From positions 1-14,013 of the forward strand of contig JANWIB010000022.1 in the NCBI GenBank assembly GCA_025450155.1: DNA of 14,013 nt, in the 5' to 3' direction. Below, piece after piece: positions 1-7,302 of this stretch. Position numbers and translations under genes: made by a program. The stretch's first letter is position 1; each line of letters begins with the position of its first letter. The notes under the pieces were generated by a model that made no database searches, was not told where the DNA came from, and was given only the letters and a program-made list of their open reading frames with translations. This stretch comes from Sphingobacteriaceae bacterium (GTDB lineage Bacteria; Bacteroidota; Bacteroidia; Sphingobacteriales; Sphingobacteriaceae).

Positions 1-1088
1 ATATTCCGGTGATTTCGGAGATTGAATTCGCGGGACGATATACCGATGCAAAACTGATTTGCATTACAGGTTCCAACGGTAAGTCGACCACAACACTGCT
101 TACCTATCATATTCTTAAAAATGCGGGGCTGAATGCAGGTTTGGCGGGCAACATCGGCCACAGTTTTGCCAGACAGGTTGCTACGGAACAGTTTGAGTAT
201 TATGTGTTGGAGATCAGCAGTTTTATGCTCGATGATATGTACAGCTTTAAAGCTGATATAGCAGTCTTGTTAAATATTACAGCAGATCATTTAGACCGAT
301 ACGAGTACAAAATGGAGAACTATGCGGATGCGAAATTTCGCATCATTCAAAATCAAACGGAAAAAGACGTTTTTATTTACTGCGCCGATGATATCGAGAC
401 CTTAAACGGCTTAAAAAAACAAGTTATTAAAGCTACATCCTATCCTTTCTCAATCAAACATAAAGTTGAAACAGGAGCTTATTTAGAAGATAATAACATC
501 ATCATAAACCTATATAAAAACCATCAAAAACCATTAGTTATGTCAATAACCGAATTAGCCTTGCAAGGCAAGCACAACATTTATAACTCTATGGCATCAG
601 GTATCGTTGCTAAAATACTCGACCTACGAAATGAGAGCGTTCGGGAAAGCATGGGTAATTTTAAAAATATTGAGCACAGGTTAGAGCATGTTGCCCGTAT
701 TTCCGGCATTAACTTTATTAATGATTCTAAAGCAACGAATGTAAACTCGACCTGGTATGCCTTAGAAAGCATGACCACAAATGTAGTTCTGATTCTTGGT
801 GGTGTGGATAAAGGAAATGATTATGCGATGCTTCGAGATTTGGTAAAAAGTAAAGTTAAAGCCATTGTGTGCTTGGGAAAGGATAATAAAGCAATTCACG
901 ATGCTTTTGAAGACGATACCGAAATTATTGTCAATACATTTTCGGCAGCCGAGGCCGTTCAGGTAGCGTTTCATCTGGCTAAAAAAGGAGATACGGTATT
1001 GCTCTCTCCCGCTTGTGCCAGCTTTGATCTCTTCAATAATTACGAAGACCGGGGCAATCAATTTAAAAAAGCAGTAATGGAATTATAA
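1..1088 (+). CDS. murD: UDP-N-acetylmuramoylalanine--D-glutamate ligase, 5' partial
   Basis: Cytoplasmic ATP-dependent ligase that adds D-glutamate to UDP-MurNAc-L-Ala during peptidoglycan precursor synthesis. The frame is open to the left edge (codons from position 3 read IPVISEIEFAGRY), so the start and roughly the first 90 residues of the UDP-binding domain lie outside; a GTG at 9 is internal. Visible Mur-ligase landmarks are the ATP P-loop GSNGKSTTT (from about 69), EISSF, the metal/ATP motif NITADHLDR, NDSKATN with LGGVDKG at the start of the C-terminal domain, and the MurD-typical end SPACASFDLFNNYEDRGNQF. The SKATN/SPACASFD pair distinguishes it from MurC, MurE and MurF. It is the first visible gene of the dcw cluster; 86 bases, mostly repeat, separate it from ftsW. 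What remains shows no frameshift. Confidence 0.96.
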   Translation, partial: IPVISEIEFAGRYTDAKLICITGSNGKSTTTLLTYHILKNAGLNAGLAGNIGHSFARQVATEQFEYYVLEISSFMLDDMYSFKADIAVLLNITADHLDRYEYKMENYADAKFRIIQNQTEKDVFIYCADDIETLNGLKKQVIKATSYPFSIKHKVETGAYLEDNNIIINLYKNHQKPLVMSITELALQGKHNIYNSMASGIVAKILDLRNESVRESMGNFKNIEHRLEHVARISGINFINDSKATNVNSTWYALESMTTNVVLILGGVDKGNDYAMLRDLVKSKVKAIVCLGKDNKAIHDAFEDDTEIIVNTFSAAEAVQVAFHLAKKGDTVLLSPACASFDLFNNYEDRGNQFKKAVMEL

Positions 1089-1092
1089 TGAA

Positions 1093-1174
1093 TGTGCGGA
1101 TATGCAAATGCGCAGATGTGTAAATAATAAAGATGTAAACTCCCTCTCTTTTGGAGAGGGTTGGGGAGAGGCTT
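1093..1174 (+). repeat. Intergenic repeat, copy A (before ftsW)
   Basis: This segment fills almost the whole murD-ftsW gap and is repeated before murG at 2395-2480. Its left part (1093-1129) is a degenerate string of ATGTGC/GATATGCAAAT-like units and matches copy B at 31 of 37 aligned bases. Its right part (from 1136) matches copy B at 39 of 40 bases and folds as CCCTCTC, a short loop, then GAGAGGG. It is followed by TTGGGGAGAGGCTT, which ends directly at the ftsW ATG. From memory, both parts resemble dispersed intergenic repeats common in Bacteroidota genomes; no genome search was done. Confidence 0.8.
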
Positions 1175-2365
1175 ATGATCAATACTATACTCAATAAAAC
1201 CAAAGGCGATCGATGGATCTGGTTGATTGTAATTCTACTATCAATCTGGTCATTGTTAGCTATTTATAGCGCTACCGGAACTCTGGCTTACAAAAAAGGA
1301 GTGGGTACCGAACAATTTCTGATTAAGCATTTGGTTATGATTGTGGGTGGCTTGGCTTTGATGTACTTTTCACATCTGTTGGATTACCGCTATTATGCCG
1401 GCATTTCCAAAGTGCTGATGATTATTACTATTCCCCTTTTGTTGTATACGCTGATATTTGGGAATACAGTAAATGATGCCAGCCGTTGGGTAACCATTCC
1501 GGTCATCAATCAAACTTTTCAAACTTCCGACTTAGCAAAACTGGCGTTGATTACATTTTTAGCCCGTTCTTTAACCAAAAAGCAGGAAAATATTAAGGAC
1601 GTGAAACAAGCATTTATCCCCATAATGGGGTCTGTTTGTGCGGTGTTTATCCTTATCGCTTTGGCCAATCTCTCTACCGCGTTAATGCTTTTCGGAGTAA
1701 GTATTTTATTGTTGATTATAGGCCGTATCAGTATTAAACAAATTGCCATTGTTTGTCTTGCCGGAATCGTATTGTTATCAGGAGTAGTGCTTTTAGGGCC
1801 TCGCCGCAAAACCTATATTTCTCGTATTGAGGCGTACATGCACCCCGAAAAGGCTGATCCGGATAAATCATTTCAGGCAAATCAATCTAAAATTGCGATA
1901 GCAACTGGCGGAATTATTGGTAAAGGCCCTGGCAACAGCACACAGCGAAATTTTCTTCCACATCCTTACTCAGATTTCGTTTATGCATTAATCATAGAAG
2001 AATATGGTTTGCTGGGCGGTGTATTGTTGGCAATTATTTACCTCGTGTTTTTATACCGGTGTATATTAATTGTTACCCACAGCCCCAAAGCATTTGGAGC
2101 CTTGCTTGCAGCAGGCTTAAGCTTCAGTTTAACTATACAAGCCTTTGCGAATATGGCTGTAGCGGTAGGTTTGGGGCCGGTGACCGGGGTTCCGCTTCCC
2201 TTGGTAAGTATGGGCGGAACGTCCATTTTATTTACCAGTGTGGCATTTGGGATTATTTTGAGTGTGAGCCGGGATATTGAAGAGAAGAAAAACAGTGATA
2301 AACAGGGCAAGGCAATAAATAAAGAAGAGAAAATTATTATAGGCGAAATTCCTGCAATGGGATAA
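1175..2365 (+). CDS. ftsW: Septal peptidoglycan glycosyltransferase FtsW (SEDS family)
   Basis: Inner-membrane SEDS protein of 396 residues that polymerises lipid II at the division septum with its partner class b PBP. The hydrophobic profile fits about ten membrane segments, the first at about residues 14-34 and the last near 340-365. SEDS landmarks are NDASRWVTIPVINQTFQTSDLAKL (99-122, split here as NDASRWV and FQTSDLAKL), the periplasmic-loop motif LPHPYSDFVYALIIEE (261-276), whose Asp267 probably matches the essential SEDS aspartate, and the C-terminal PLPLVSMGGTS (340-350). This order and its place between murD and murG favour FtsW over RodA. I place the start at ATG 1175: the frame can be extended to a TTG at 1151, but those eight codons lie inside the repeat. 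GGAG, six bases before the ATG and supplied by that repeat, is a plausible Shine-Dalgarno. The last 28 or so residues are a charged cytoplasmic tail. Confidence 0.95.
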   Translation: MINTILNKTKGDRWIWLIVILLSIWSLLAIYSATGTLAYKKGVGTEQFLIKHLVMIVGGLALMYFSHLLDYRYYAGISKVLMIITIPLLLYTLIFGNTVNDASRWVTIPVINQTFQTSDLAKLALITFLARSLTKKQENIKDVKQAFIPIMGSVCAVFILIALANLSTALMLFGVSILLLIIGRISIKQIAIVCLAGIVLLSGVVLLGPRRKTYISRIEAYMHPEKADPDKSFQANQSKIAIATGGIIGKGPGNSTQRNFLPHPYSDFVYALIIEEYGLLGGVLLAIIYLVFLYRCILIVTHSPKAFGALLAAGLSFSLTIQAFANMAVAVGLGPVTGVPLPLVSMGGTSILFTSVAFGIILSVSRDIEEKKNSDKQGKAINKEEKIIIGEIPAMG

Positions 2366-2368
2366 TAA

Positions 2369-2396
2369 TGTCAGCCCGAGCTTGTCGAAGGGACTG
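2369..2396 (+). repeat. Short palindromic intergenic repeat (CGAGCTTGTCGAAG type)
   Basis: It begins a few bases after the ftsW stop. The sequence has nested arms CAG/CTG, CC/GG and CTT/AAG around GTCG, so it can form a small imperfect hairpin. It resembles the CTTCGACAAGCTC-type repeat I recall from many Bacteroidota genomes. There is no T-tract after it, so it is unlikely to be a terminator. It abuts copy B of the other intergenic repeat. Confidence 0.6.
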
Positions 2397-2480
2397 TGCA
2401 GATATGCTAATGAGAAAATGTGCAAATAATACATATCATTTAAACTCCCTCTCCTTTGGAGAGGGTTGGGGAGAGGCTTA
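2395..2480 (+). repeat. Intergenic repeat, copy B (before murG-murC)
   Basis: Second copy of the element found before ftsW. The right 40 bases (2441-2480) differ from copy A at one position, which here completes a perfect 8-bp stem: CCCTCTCC, loop TTT, GGAGAGGG. The stem is followed by TTGGGGAGAGGCTTA and then the murG ATG at 2481. The left part matches the degenerate ATGTGC-type units of copy A. The two parts are joined by a short stretch that differs in length and sequence between the copies. The second GGGGAGAGG can also pair with the left arm, so two mutually exclusive hairpins are possible just before the start codon. Confidence 0.8.
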
Positions 2481-4973
2481 ATGGCAAAGCGGGTAATCAT
2501 AAGCGGAGGTGGAACAGGAGGACATATCTTTCCTGCGGTGGCTATTGCTAACGCCTTAAAGCGTCTGGATCCGGATACCGAAATCCTTTTTGTAGGCGCT
2601 AATGGCAGGATGGAGATGGAGAAAGTGCCAGCTGCGGGGTACAAAATTATTGGATTGAATATTCAGGGCTTTCAGCGTAAATCCTTATGGAAAAATATCC
2701 TACTACCCTTTAAATTGTTAAAAAGTGTCCTGAAAGCGAGAGTCATTATAAGAGAATTTAAGCCTGATGTTGCCGTAGGAGTGGGTGGTTATGCCTCTGG
2801 TCCCTTGCTTTATGCGGCCGGGCAAATGAATATCCCTTACCTGATCCAGGAGCAAAATTCGTACGCAGGGATAACCAATAAATGGCTTGGGAAAAAGGCC
2901 CGGTTAATCTGCGTGGCCTTTGAAGGAATGGATAAATTCTTTTCGAGAAATAAACTGTTGCTTACCGGTAATCCAATTCGCAAAGAATCAGTAGCAATTC
3001 AAGATAAAAAAGAAGAAGCCTATCAGTTCTTTGGGTTGTCCCCAGAGAAAAAAACCATACTGGTAACGGGTGGAAGCCTGGGTGCGGGAACATTGAATAA
3101 AAGTATGCTGGCTGGATTAGAGAATATGATTAGTGCAGGTGTTCAACTGATTTGGCAGACCGGAAAATATTACTATTCTGGGATTAAAGAACGAGTTGGT
3201 GAGAAATTTAACGGCCAGATCAAAATCCTTGAATTTCTTAACCGGATGGATTTGGCTTACGCCGCGGCTGATGTAATTATTTCCCGTGCCGGTGCAGGAA
3301 CCATTGCGGAATTATGTGTCATTAAAAAACCGGTTATTCTGGTTCCTTCACCTAATGTAGCCGAAGATCATCAAACTAAAAATGCCTCGGCCTTAGTAGA
3401 AAATGATGCGGCACTAGTAGTTGCCGATAATTTGGCGGAGAAAAACCTGGTAACTATTGCATTGAATCTCATTGCCGATGAAAAAAAATGTAATCAATTA
3501 AGCGAAAACATTGCAAAAATGGCTTTACCCAATGCCGATGAAGTCATTGCGAAAAAAGTATTAGAGATGGCCACAAAAAGCTACCCCCAAAAGGAGAAGG
3601 CTAATATTTCAAATCTCCTGAAAGGGGATTTAGGGGTAGAAAACGTTTACCTGATAGGCATTGGTGGTATTGGCATGAGCGGTCTTGCACGCTATTTTCA
3701 TCAACGCGGACGCCTGGTTTGCGGCTACGACCGTACGCCCACAGCTTTAACTTCCAGTTTAATAGAAGAAGGAATTCAGGTGATTTTTGAAGATAAAATC
3801 GAACTAATTCCATCAGATTTCTCCACACCATCAGATTCTGCATTAATTATTTATACACCTGCCATTCCTAAAGATTCTTTGATCCTGAACTATTTCAGAG
3901 ATAAGGGATTCGCTTTAAAGAAACGTTCGGAAGTATTGGGAATCATCAGCAAAGGAATGTTCACCATTGCCGTAGGAGGAACCCATGGTAAAACCACAAC
4001 ATCCAGTATTGTTGCACATATTCTAAAACACAGCGGCTACGACTGCTCCGCATTTCTAGGAGGCATTGCAACGAACTATAATACCAACGTGCTCTTTGGT
4101 AAAAACAATGTCGTAGTGGTAGAAGCCGATGAATACGACCGTTCTTTTTTGACGCTGCATCCCGATATTGCCCTCATCACCTCAATGGATGCCGATCACT
4201 TGGATATTTATGGAGATAAGGCGCATTTAACAGAATCATTTAAACTTTTTGCTTCCCAAATAAAACCTGGTGGAAAACTGATTTATAGAGCAGGCTTGCC
4301 TCTTGAAAACGGAAAGACCTATGCTGCTGATGGTATTGCTGATATAAAAGCAGAAAATGTACGTATCGAAAAAGGTTCATTCGTTTTTGATTTTAAATCC
4401 GATAACGGTATAATTCCTAATACAGAACTAGGAATACCCGGTCTGCATAATGTAGAAAATGCTGTAGCGGCTATAGAAATAGCCTTATTACTTGGTATTT
4501 CGACAGATAAAATTAAAGATGCTCTACGGGCCTTCAGAGGAGTTAAACGCCGTTTTGAGTATATCGTTAAAACCGATAAGCACATTTATATTGATGATTA
4601 TGCACATCATCCGGAAGAGTTACGTGCCTGTATTACAGCCGTAAAAAGTTTGTATCCGAATAAAAAATTAACCACCATTTTTCAGCCTCATCTATTTACG
4701 CGTACCCGCGATTTTGCTGATGGCTTTGCAGAGGTTTTAGATATGACCGATGAGCTACTCATGCTGGATATTTACCCCGCCCGTGAGTTGCCGATTCCGG
4801 GAGTTACTTCAGCAATGATTTTAGAAAAAATGGAATCCAAACATACACAACTTGGAAAGCAGGAGGCATTGGAGTTTGTGAAGAACCAACAGCCCGAATT
4901 ACTTTTAACAGTAGGTGCAGGTGATATTGATACCTTGGTCGAACCCTTAAAAAACGTGTTACAAAATGCTTAA
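2481..4973 (+). CDS. murG-murC: Fused MurG glycosyltransferase - MurC ligase
   Basis: One open frame of 830 residues carries two complete cell-wall enzymes. Residues 1 to about 365 are MurG, the peripheral inner-membrane GlcNAc transferase that turns lipid I into lipid II: GGGTGGH (9-15), QEQNSYAG (123-130), GGSLGA (197-202), SRAGAGTIAE (268-277) and AEDHQTKNA (294-302). Residues about 388-830 are MurC, the UDP-MurNAc:L-alanine ligase: GIGGIGMS (393-400), P-loop GGTHGKTTT (499-507), EADEYDRSF (548-556), DADHLDIYG (570-578), DDYAHHP (705-711) and QPHLFTRT (735-742). Both halves have near-normal length, so nothing is lost. The linker (about 366-387) is encoded in a palindromic repeat-like segment. 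MurC has no ATG, GTG or TTG of its own close to its usual start; the nearest upstream Met is at 3567, at the MurG end. I place the start at ATG 2481 because the open extension from TTG 2466 lies in the repeat. The 3' end overlaps ftsQ by 8 bases. The alternative to a true fusion is a base error that hides a stop. Confidence 0.93.
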   Translation: MAKRVIISGGGTGGHIFPAVAIANALKRLDPDTEILFVGANGRMEMEKVPAAGYKIIGLNIQGFQRKSLWKNILLPFKLLKSVLKARVIIREFKPDVAVGVGGYASGPLLYAAGQMNIPYLIQEQNSYAGITNKWLGKKARLICVAFEGMDKFFSRNKLLLTGNPIRKESVAIQDKKEEAYQFFGLSPEKKTILVTGGSLGAGTLNKSMLAGLENMISAGVQLIWQTGKYYYSGIKERVGEKFNGQIKILEFLNRMDLAYAAADVIISRAGAGTIAELCVIKKPVILVPSPNVAEDHQTKNASALVENDAALVVADNLAEKNLVTIALNLIADEKKCNQLSENIAKMALPNADEVIAKKVLEMATKSYPQKEKANISNLLKGDLGVENVYLIGIGGIGMSGLARYFHQRGRLVCGYDRTPTALTSSLIEEGIQVIFEDKIELIPSDFSTPSDSALIIYTPAIPKDSLILNYFRDKGFALKKRSEVLGIISKGMFTIAVGGTHGKTTTSSIVAHILKHSGYDCSAFLGGIATNYNTNVLFGKNNVVVVEADEYDRSFLTLHPDIALITSMDADHLDIYGDKAHLTESFKLFASQIKPGGKLIYRAGLPLENGKTYAADGIADIKAENVRIEKGSFVFDFKSDNGIIPNTELGIPGLHNVENAVAAIEIALLLGISTDKIKDALRAFRGVKRRFEYIVKTDKHIYIDDYAHHPEELRACITAVKSLYPNKKLTTIFQPHLFTRTRDFADGFAEVLDMTDELLMLDIYPARELPIPGVTSAMILEKMESKHTQLGKQEALEFVKNQQPELLLTVGAGDIDTLVEPLKNVLQNA
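3581..3639 (+). repeat. Palindromic repeat-like segment in the MurG-MurC linker
   Basis: The segment is bounded by perfect 7-bp inverted arms, CTACCCC (3581-3587) and GGGGTAG (3633-3639). Inside, AAATCTCC (3611-3618) pairs with GGGGATTT (3624-3631) across TGAAA with one G:T pair, and GGATTTAGGGG follows. This looks like the CCCCTAAATCCCC-type palindromic repeat I recall between Bacteroidota genes. Here it is read in frame as linker, including SNLLKGDLGV. Membership in a repeat family is inferred; the arms are visible directly. Confidence 0.6.
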
Positions 4974-5850
4974 AAGAATTAACTGGAAAGCGATAGTATT
5001 AGGGTTTATCTGGCTTGTTAGTATGAGCGGGTTAGTTATACTGATGGGTTTTATCGAAGTTCAAAAAAGTGAAGTGCGATGTAAAGAAGTAAAGATAGTT
5101 ATTCCCGGCACCTATAATTTTATCGAAAGGCCGGAAGTGGATAACATCTTATTACAAACACAGGGCCCCTTGGTAGGGAGAATGTTAAACAAGATCAATA
5201 TTCAGCAAATTGAAACGGTATTAAAGTCGAATCCTTTTATACAAGAAGCAAAGGTTTTTGCCGATATGGATGGTATAATTCATATCCAAATTAAACAACG
5301 CGAGCCAGTTTTAAGGGTGCTCAATCTTACCAATCAGGATTTTTATATTGACAGAAACGGGTTTAAAATCCCAACCTCTGCAAGCTTTACAGCCCGTGTG
5401 CTTGTAGCCAATGGATATATCCTTGAAAATTTTAACAATAAGGTAGATACCTTAAAAACAAAACTGGCCCGTGATCTTTTCCAAACGGCACAATTTATAG
5501 AAAAAGATACCCTTTGGAACCATCAAATAGAGCAACTATACGTCAATCAGCAAAACGAAATTGAAATGATTCCGCGTGTGGGCGATCATAGAATCATTTT
5601 AGGCAATGCAGATTCCTTGCAAAGTAAATTTCGAAACCTGCTCATCTTCTATAAAAAAGCATTGCCTTTGGCTGGATGGGATACATACAAAACAATCAGT
5701 ATAAAATATGCCAATCAGATTGTGTGTGTAAAATCCTCCGCAATAGCCAATGCTACAAATGAATTAAGAACCATTACCGCTGATACTATATCAGCAATAG
5801 ATACAACAAAAAATACAATTCAGGACACAGGTAAAATAGTTACGCATTAA
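4966..5850 (+). CDS. ftsQ: Cell division protein FtsQ
   Basis: Bitopic inner-membrane divisome protein of 294 residues. In well-studied bacteria FtsQ links early ring proteins to FtsL/FtsB and FtsW/FtsI. Residues 1-8 are basic, about 9-30 form one membrane helix (IVLGFIWLVSMSGLVILMGF), and the rest is periplasmic. The segment at about 41-112 fits a POTRA domain, ending in HIQIKQREPVLRV, a pattern typical of FtsQ (polypeptide-transport-associated domain followed by xREPVxR). Next comes the beta domain with DFYIDRNGFKIP. The remainder is weakly conserved, as usual for this family. The start overlaps the murG-murC end by 8 bases and ftsA begins 2 bases after the stop, which suggests translational coupling. 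The identification rests partly on synteny. Confidence 0.9.
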   Translation: MLKRINWKAIVLGFIWLVSMSGLVILMGFIEVQKSEVRCKEVKIVIPGTYNFIERPEVDNILLQTQGPLVGRMLNKINIQQIETVLKSNPFIQEAKVFADMDGIIHIQIKQREPVLRVLNLTNQDFYIDRNGFKIPTSASFTARVLVANGYILENFNNKVDTLKTKLARDLFQTAQFIEKDTLWNHQIEQLYVNQQNEIEMIPRVGDHRIILGNADSLQSKFRNLLIFYKKALPLAGWDTYKTISIKYANQIVCVKSSAIANATNELRTITADTISAIDTTKNTIQDTGKIVTH

Positions 5851-5852
5851 TT

Positions 5853-7205
5853 ATGGAAAAAAGTACTTCTACTCAAACAAAAGGCGCTCCAATAGTTGTC
5901 GGCTTAGACATTGGAACCACCAAAATTTGTGTTACCGTTGGTCGCCGGAGCAACCACGGTAAAATTGAGATATTAGGTATTGGCAAGGCCGAATCTGCCG
6001 GCGTTACACGCGGCGTAGTTTCTAATATCCAAAAAACGGTACAAGGTATTGTACAAGCTGCCGAAGAAGCAAGCGCCCAATCAAACGTGGACATTAAAAT
6101 TGTTAACGTGGGTATAGCCGGACAGCACATCAAAAGCCTCCAGCATCGCGGAATTCTTACTCGTAAGGATCTTCAAAATGAAAGTCAGCGAAAAGATATC
6201 GAGAAACTGGTCGAGGATATGTATAAATTGGTGATGCCTCCCGGAGAGGAAATTATCCACGTCCTTCCGCAGGAATTTACCATAGACAACGAGCCGGGAA
6301 TTAAAGATCCGATCGGTATGGCAGGCGTTCGGCTGGAAGCCAATTTTCACATCATTTCGGGGCATGTTAGCGCCGTAAAAAATATCCTGAAATGCGTGAA
6401 CAATGCCAGTCTCGAAACGCAAGAACTTATTCTCGAACCACTTGCTTCTTCCGAGTCTGTATTGAGTGATGAAGAAAAAGAAGCCGGTGTCGTGCTAGTA
6501 GACATTGGAGGTGGAACAACAGACATTGCGATCTTCCACGAAGGTATTATTCGACATACCGCTGTAATTCCTTTCGGTGGAAACAGTGTTACCGAAGATA
6601 TTCGTGAAGGTTGCTCAGTAATGCGCAACCAGGCCGAGCTGTTAAAAACTCGTTTTGGATCAGCTTTGGCAGACGAGAATAAGGATAATGAGATCATCAG
6701 TATTCCCGGTTTGCGTGGCCGGGATCCTAAAGAAATTTCAGTTAAAAATCTGGCCTATGTGATACAAGCTCGTATGGAAGAGATTATTGAGCATGTGTAT
6801 TATGAAATTAAATCTTCAGGATATGAAAAAAAGCTAATTGCAGGTATTGTTATCACAGGAGGAGGCGCACAATTAAAACACTTGCCACAATTGGTTGAAT
6901 ATGTAACCGGGTTAGATTGTCGTGTGGGATATCCAAATGAGCATTTGGCTAAAAACGAAGTATTGCCTAAAAACAATTATGAAGATTTAAAAAGCCCATT
7001 GTTTGCAACAGGTATTGGCTTACTAATAAAGGGCATCCAGAGGGCGGAAGAGGTGCTTAATTCGAGCAAACAGCCCGGAGTTTATATCGAGAAGTCACAG
7101 TCCACAGAGAAAGAGAAAAAATCCTTCGGTTTGTTTGATAAATTATTGCAAACCGGGGCAAAATTTATTAAGGACGACATAAAAGATGAAGATTATATAA
7201 AGTAG
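5853..7205 (+). CDS. ftsA: Cell division protein FtsA (actin-like FtsZ membrane tether)
   Basis: Actin-fold ATPase of 450 residues that anchors FtsZ filaments to the inner membrane and recruits later divisome proteins. Nucleotide-site motifs are phosphate-1 GLDIGTTKI (17-25), phosphate-2 VLVDIGGGTTDIAIF (214-228) and the adenosine motif GIVITGGGAQLKHL (331-344). The FtsA-specific 1C subdomain lies between the first two. The last 27 residues contain SFGLFDKLLQTGAKFIKD (424-441), an amphipathic, Lys/Phe-rich stretch that fits the family's C-terminal membrane-targeting helix. It is joined by a hydrophilic linker (about 400-423). Length is usual for Bacteroidota. The gene follows ftsQ with a 2-base gap and lacks a clear Shine-Dalgarno, so coupled translation is likely. 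Confidence 0.97.
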   Translation: MEKSTSTQTKGAPIVVGLDIGTTKICVTVGRRSNHGKIEILGIGKAESAGVTRGVVSNIQKTVQGIVQAAEEASAQSNVDIKIVNVGIAGQHIKSLQHRGILTRKDLQNESQRKDIEKLVEDMYKLVMPPGEEIIHVLPQEFTIDNEPGIKDPIGMAGVRLEANFHIISGHVSAVKNILKCVNNASLETQELILEPLASSESVLSDEEKEAGVVLVDIGGGTTDIAIFHEGIIRHTAVIPFGGNSVTEDIREGCSVMRNQAELLKTRFGSALADENKDNEIISIPGLRGRDPKEISVKNLAYVIQARMEEIIEHVYYEIKSSGYEKKLIAGIVITGGGAQLKHLPQLVEYVTGLDCRVGYPNEHLAKNEVLPKNNYEDLKSPLFATGIGLLIKGIQRAEEVLNSSKQPGVYIEKSQSTEKEKKSFGLFDKLLQTGAKFIKDDIKDEDYIK

Positions 7206-7223
7206 TTTTCAACAAGTAGTAAG

Positions 7224-7265
7224 TTATTCACATTGCTAACACATGTGGATAACTTCTGTGTAAAA
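7224..7265. promoter_or_regulatory. DnaA-box cluster between ftsA and ftsZ
   Basis: TTATTCACA at 7224-7232 matches the DnaA-box consensus TTATNCACA exactly on the plus strand. TGTGGATAA at 7244-7252 is the exact reverse complement of TTATCCACA. A third, weaker site, TGTGTAAAA at 7257-7265, is one base off the consensus on the minus strand. The three lie within 42 bases of noncoding DNA upstream of ftsZ, which is consistent with DnaA-dependent control of ftsZ. Too few boxes are present to call an origin. Binding is inferred from motif matches only. Confidence 0.55.
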
Positions 7266-7274
7266 TTTTTTATC

Positions 7275-7302
7275 ATTACATCGTAAAGGTGTGTAATGTA
7301 AT
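7275..7302. promoter_or_regulatory. Inverted repeat ATTACAT / ATGTAAT upstream of ftsZ
   Basis: ATTACAT (7275-7281) and its exact reverse complement ATGTAAT (7296-7302) are spaced 21 bases start to start, two helical turns. They lie 30 bases before the proposed ftsZ ATG. An overlapping TGTAAT at 7292-7297 offers an alternative half-site. The geometry fits an operator for a dimeric regulator. No T-tract follows, so it is not a terminator. The function is unknown. Confidence 0.35.

Noticed and set aside
581..1061. Minus-strand open frames inside murD, and similar frames inside ftsW, murG-murC, ftsA, ftsZ and ligA
   Set aside because: They overlap strong real genes, show no recognisable domains and have composition typical of antisense shadows.
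1151..1174. Longer FtsW starting at TTG 1151 (MERVGERL extension)
   Set aside because: These codons are the hairpin repeat itself and encode nothing FtsW-like. ATG 1175 has the Shine-Dalgarno-like GGAG.
2059..2280. Plus-strand 73-codon frame inside ftsW
   Set aside because: It is an out-of-frame shadow of a conserved membrane segment of FtsW, with no start signal.
2466..2480. Longer MurG starting at TTG 2466
   Set aside because: The extra codons lie in repeat copy B. MAKRVIISGGGTGGH from ATG 2481 is the usual MurG beginning.
3567..4973. Separate MurC started internally at ATG 3567
   Set aside because: The Met falls in the MurG C-terminal helix, no MurG stop exists, and it would add a 20-odd residue extension to MurC. 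Internal initiation remains possible but has no positive support.
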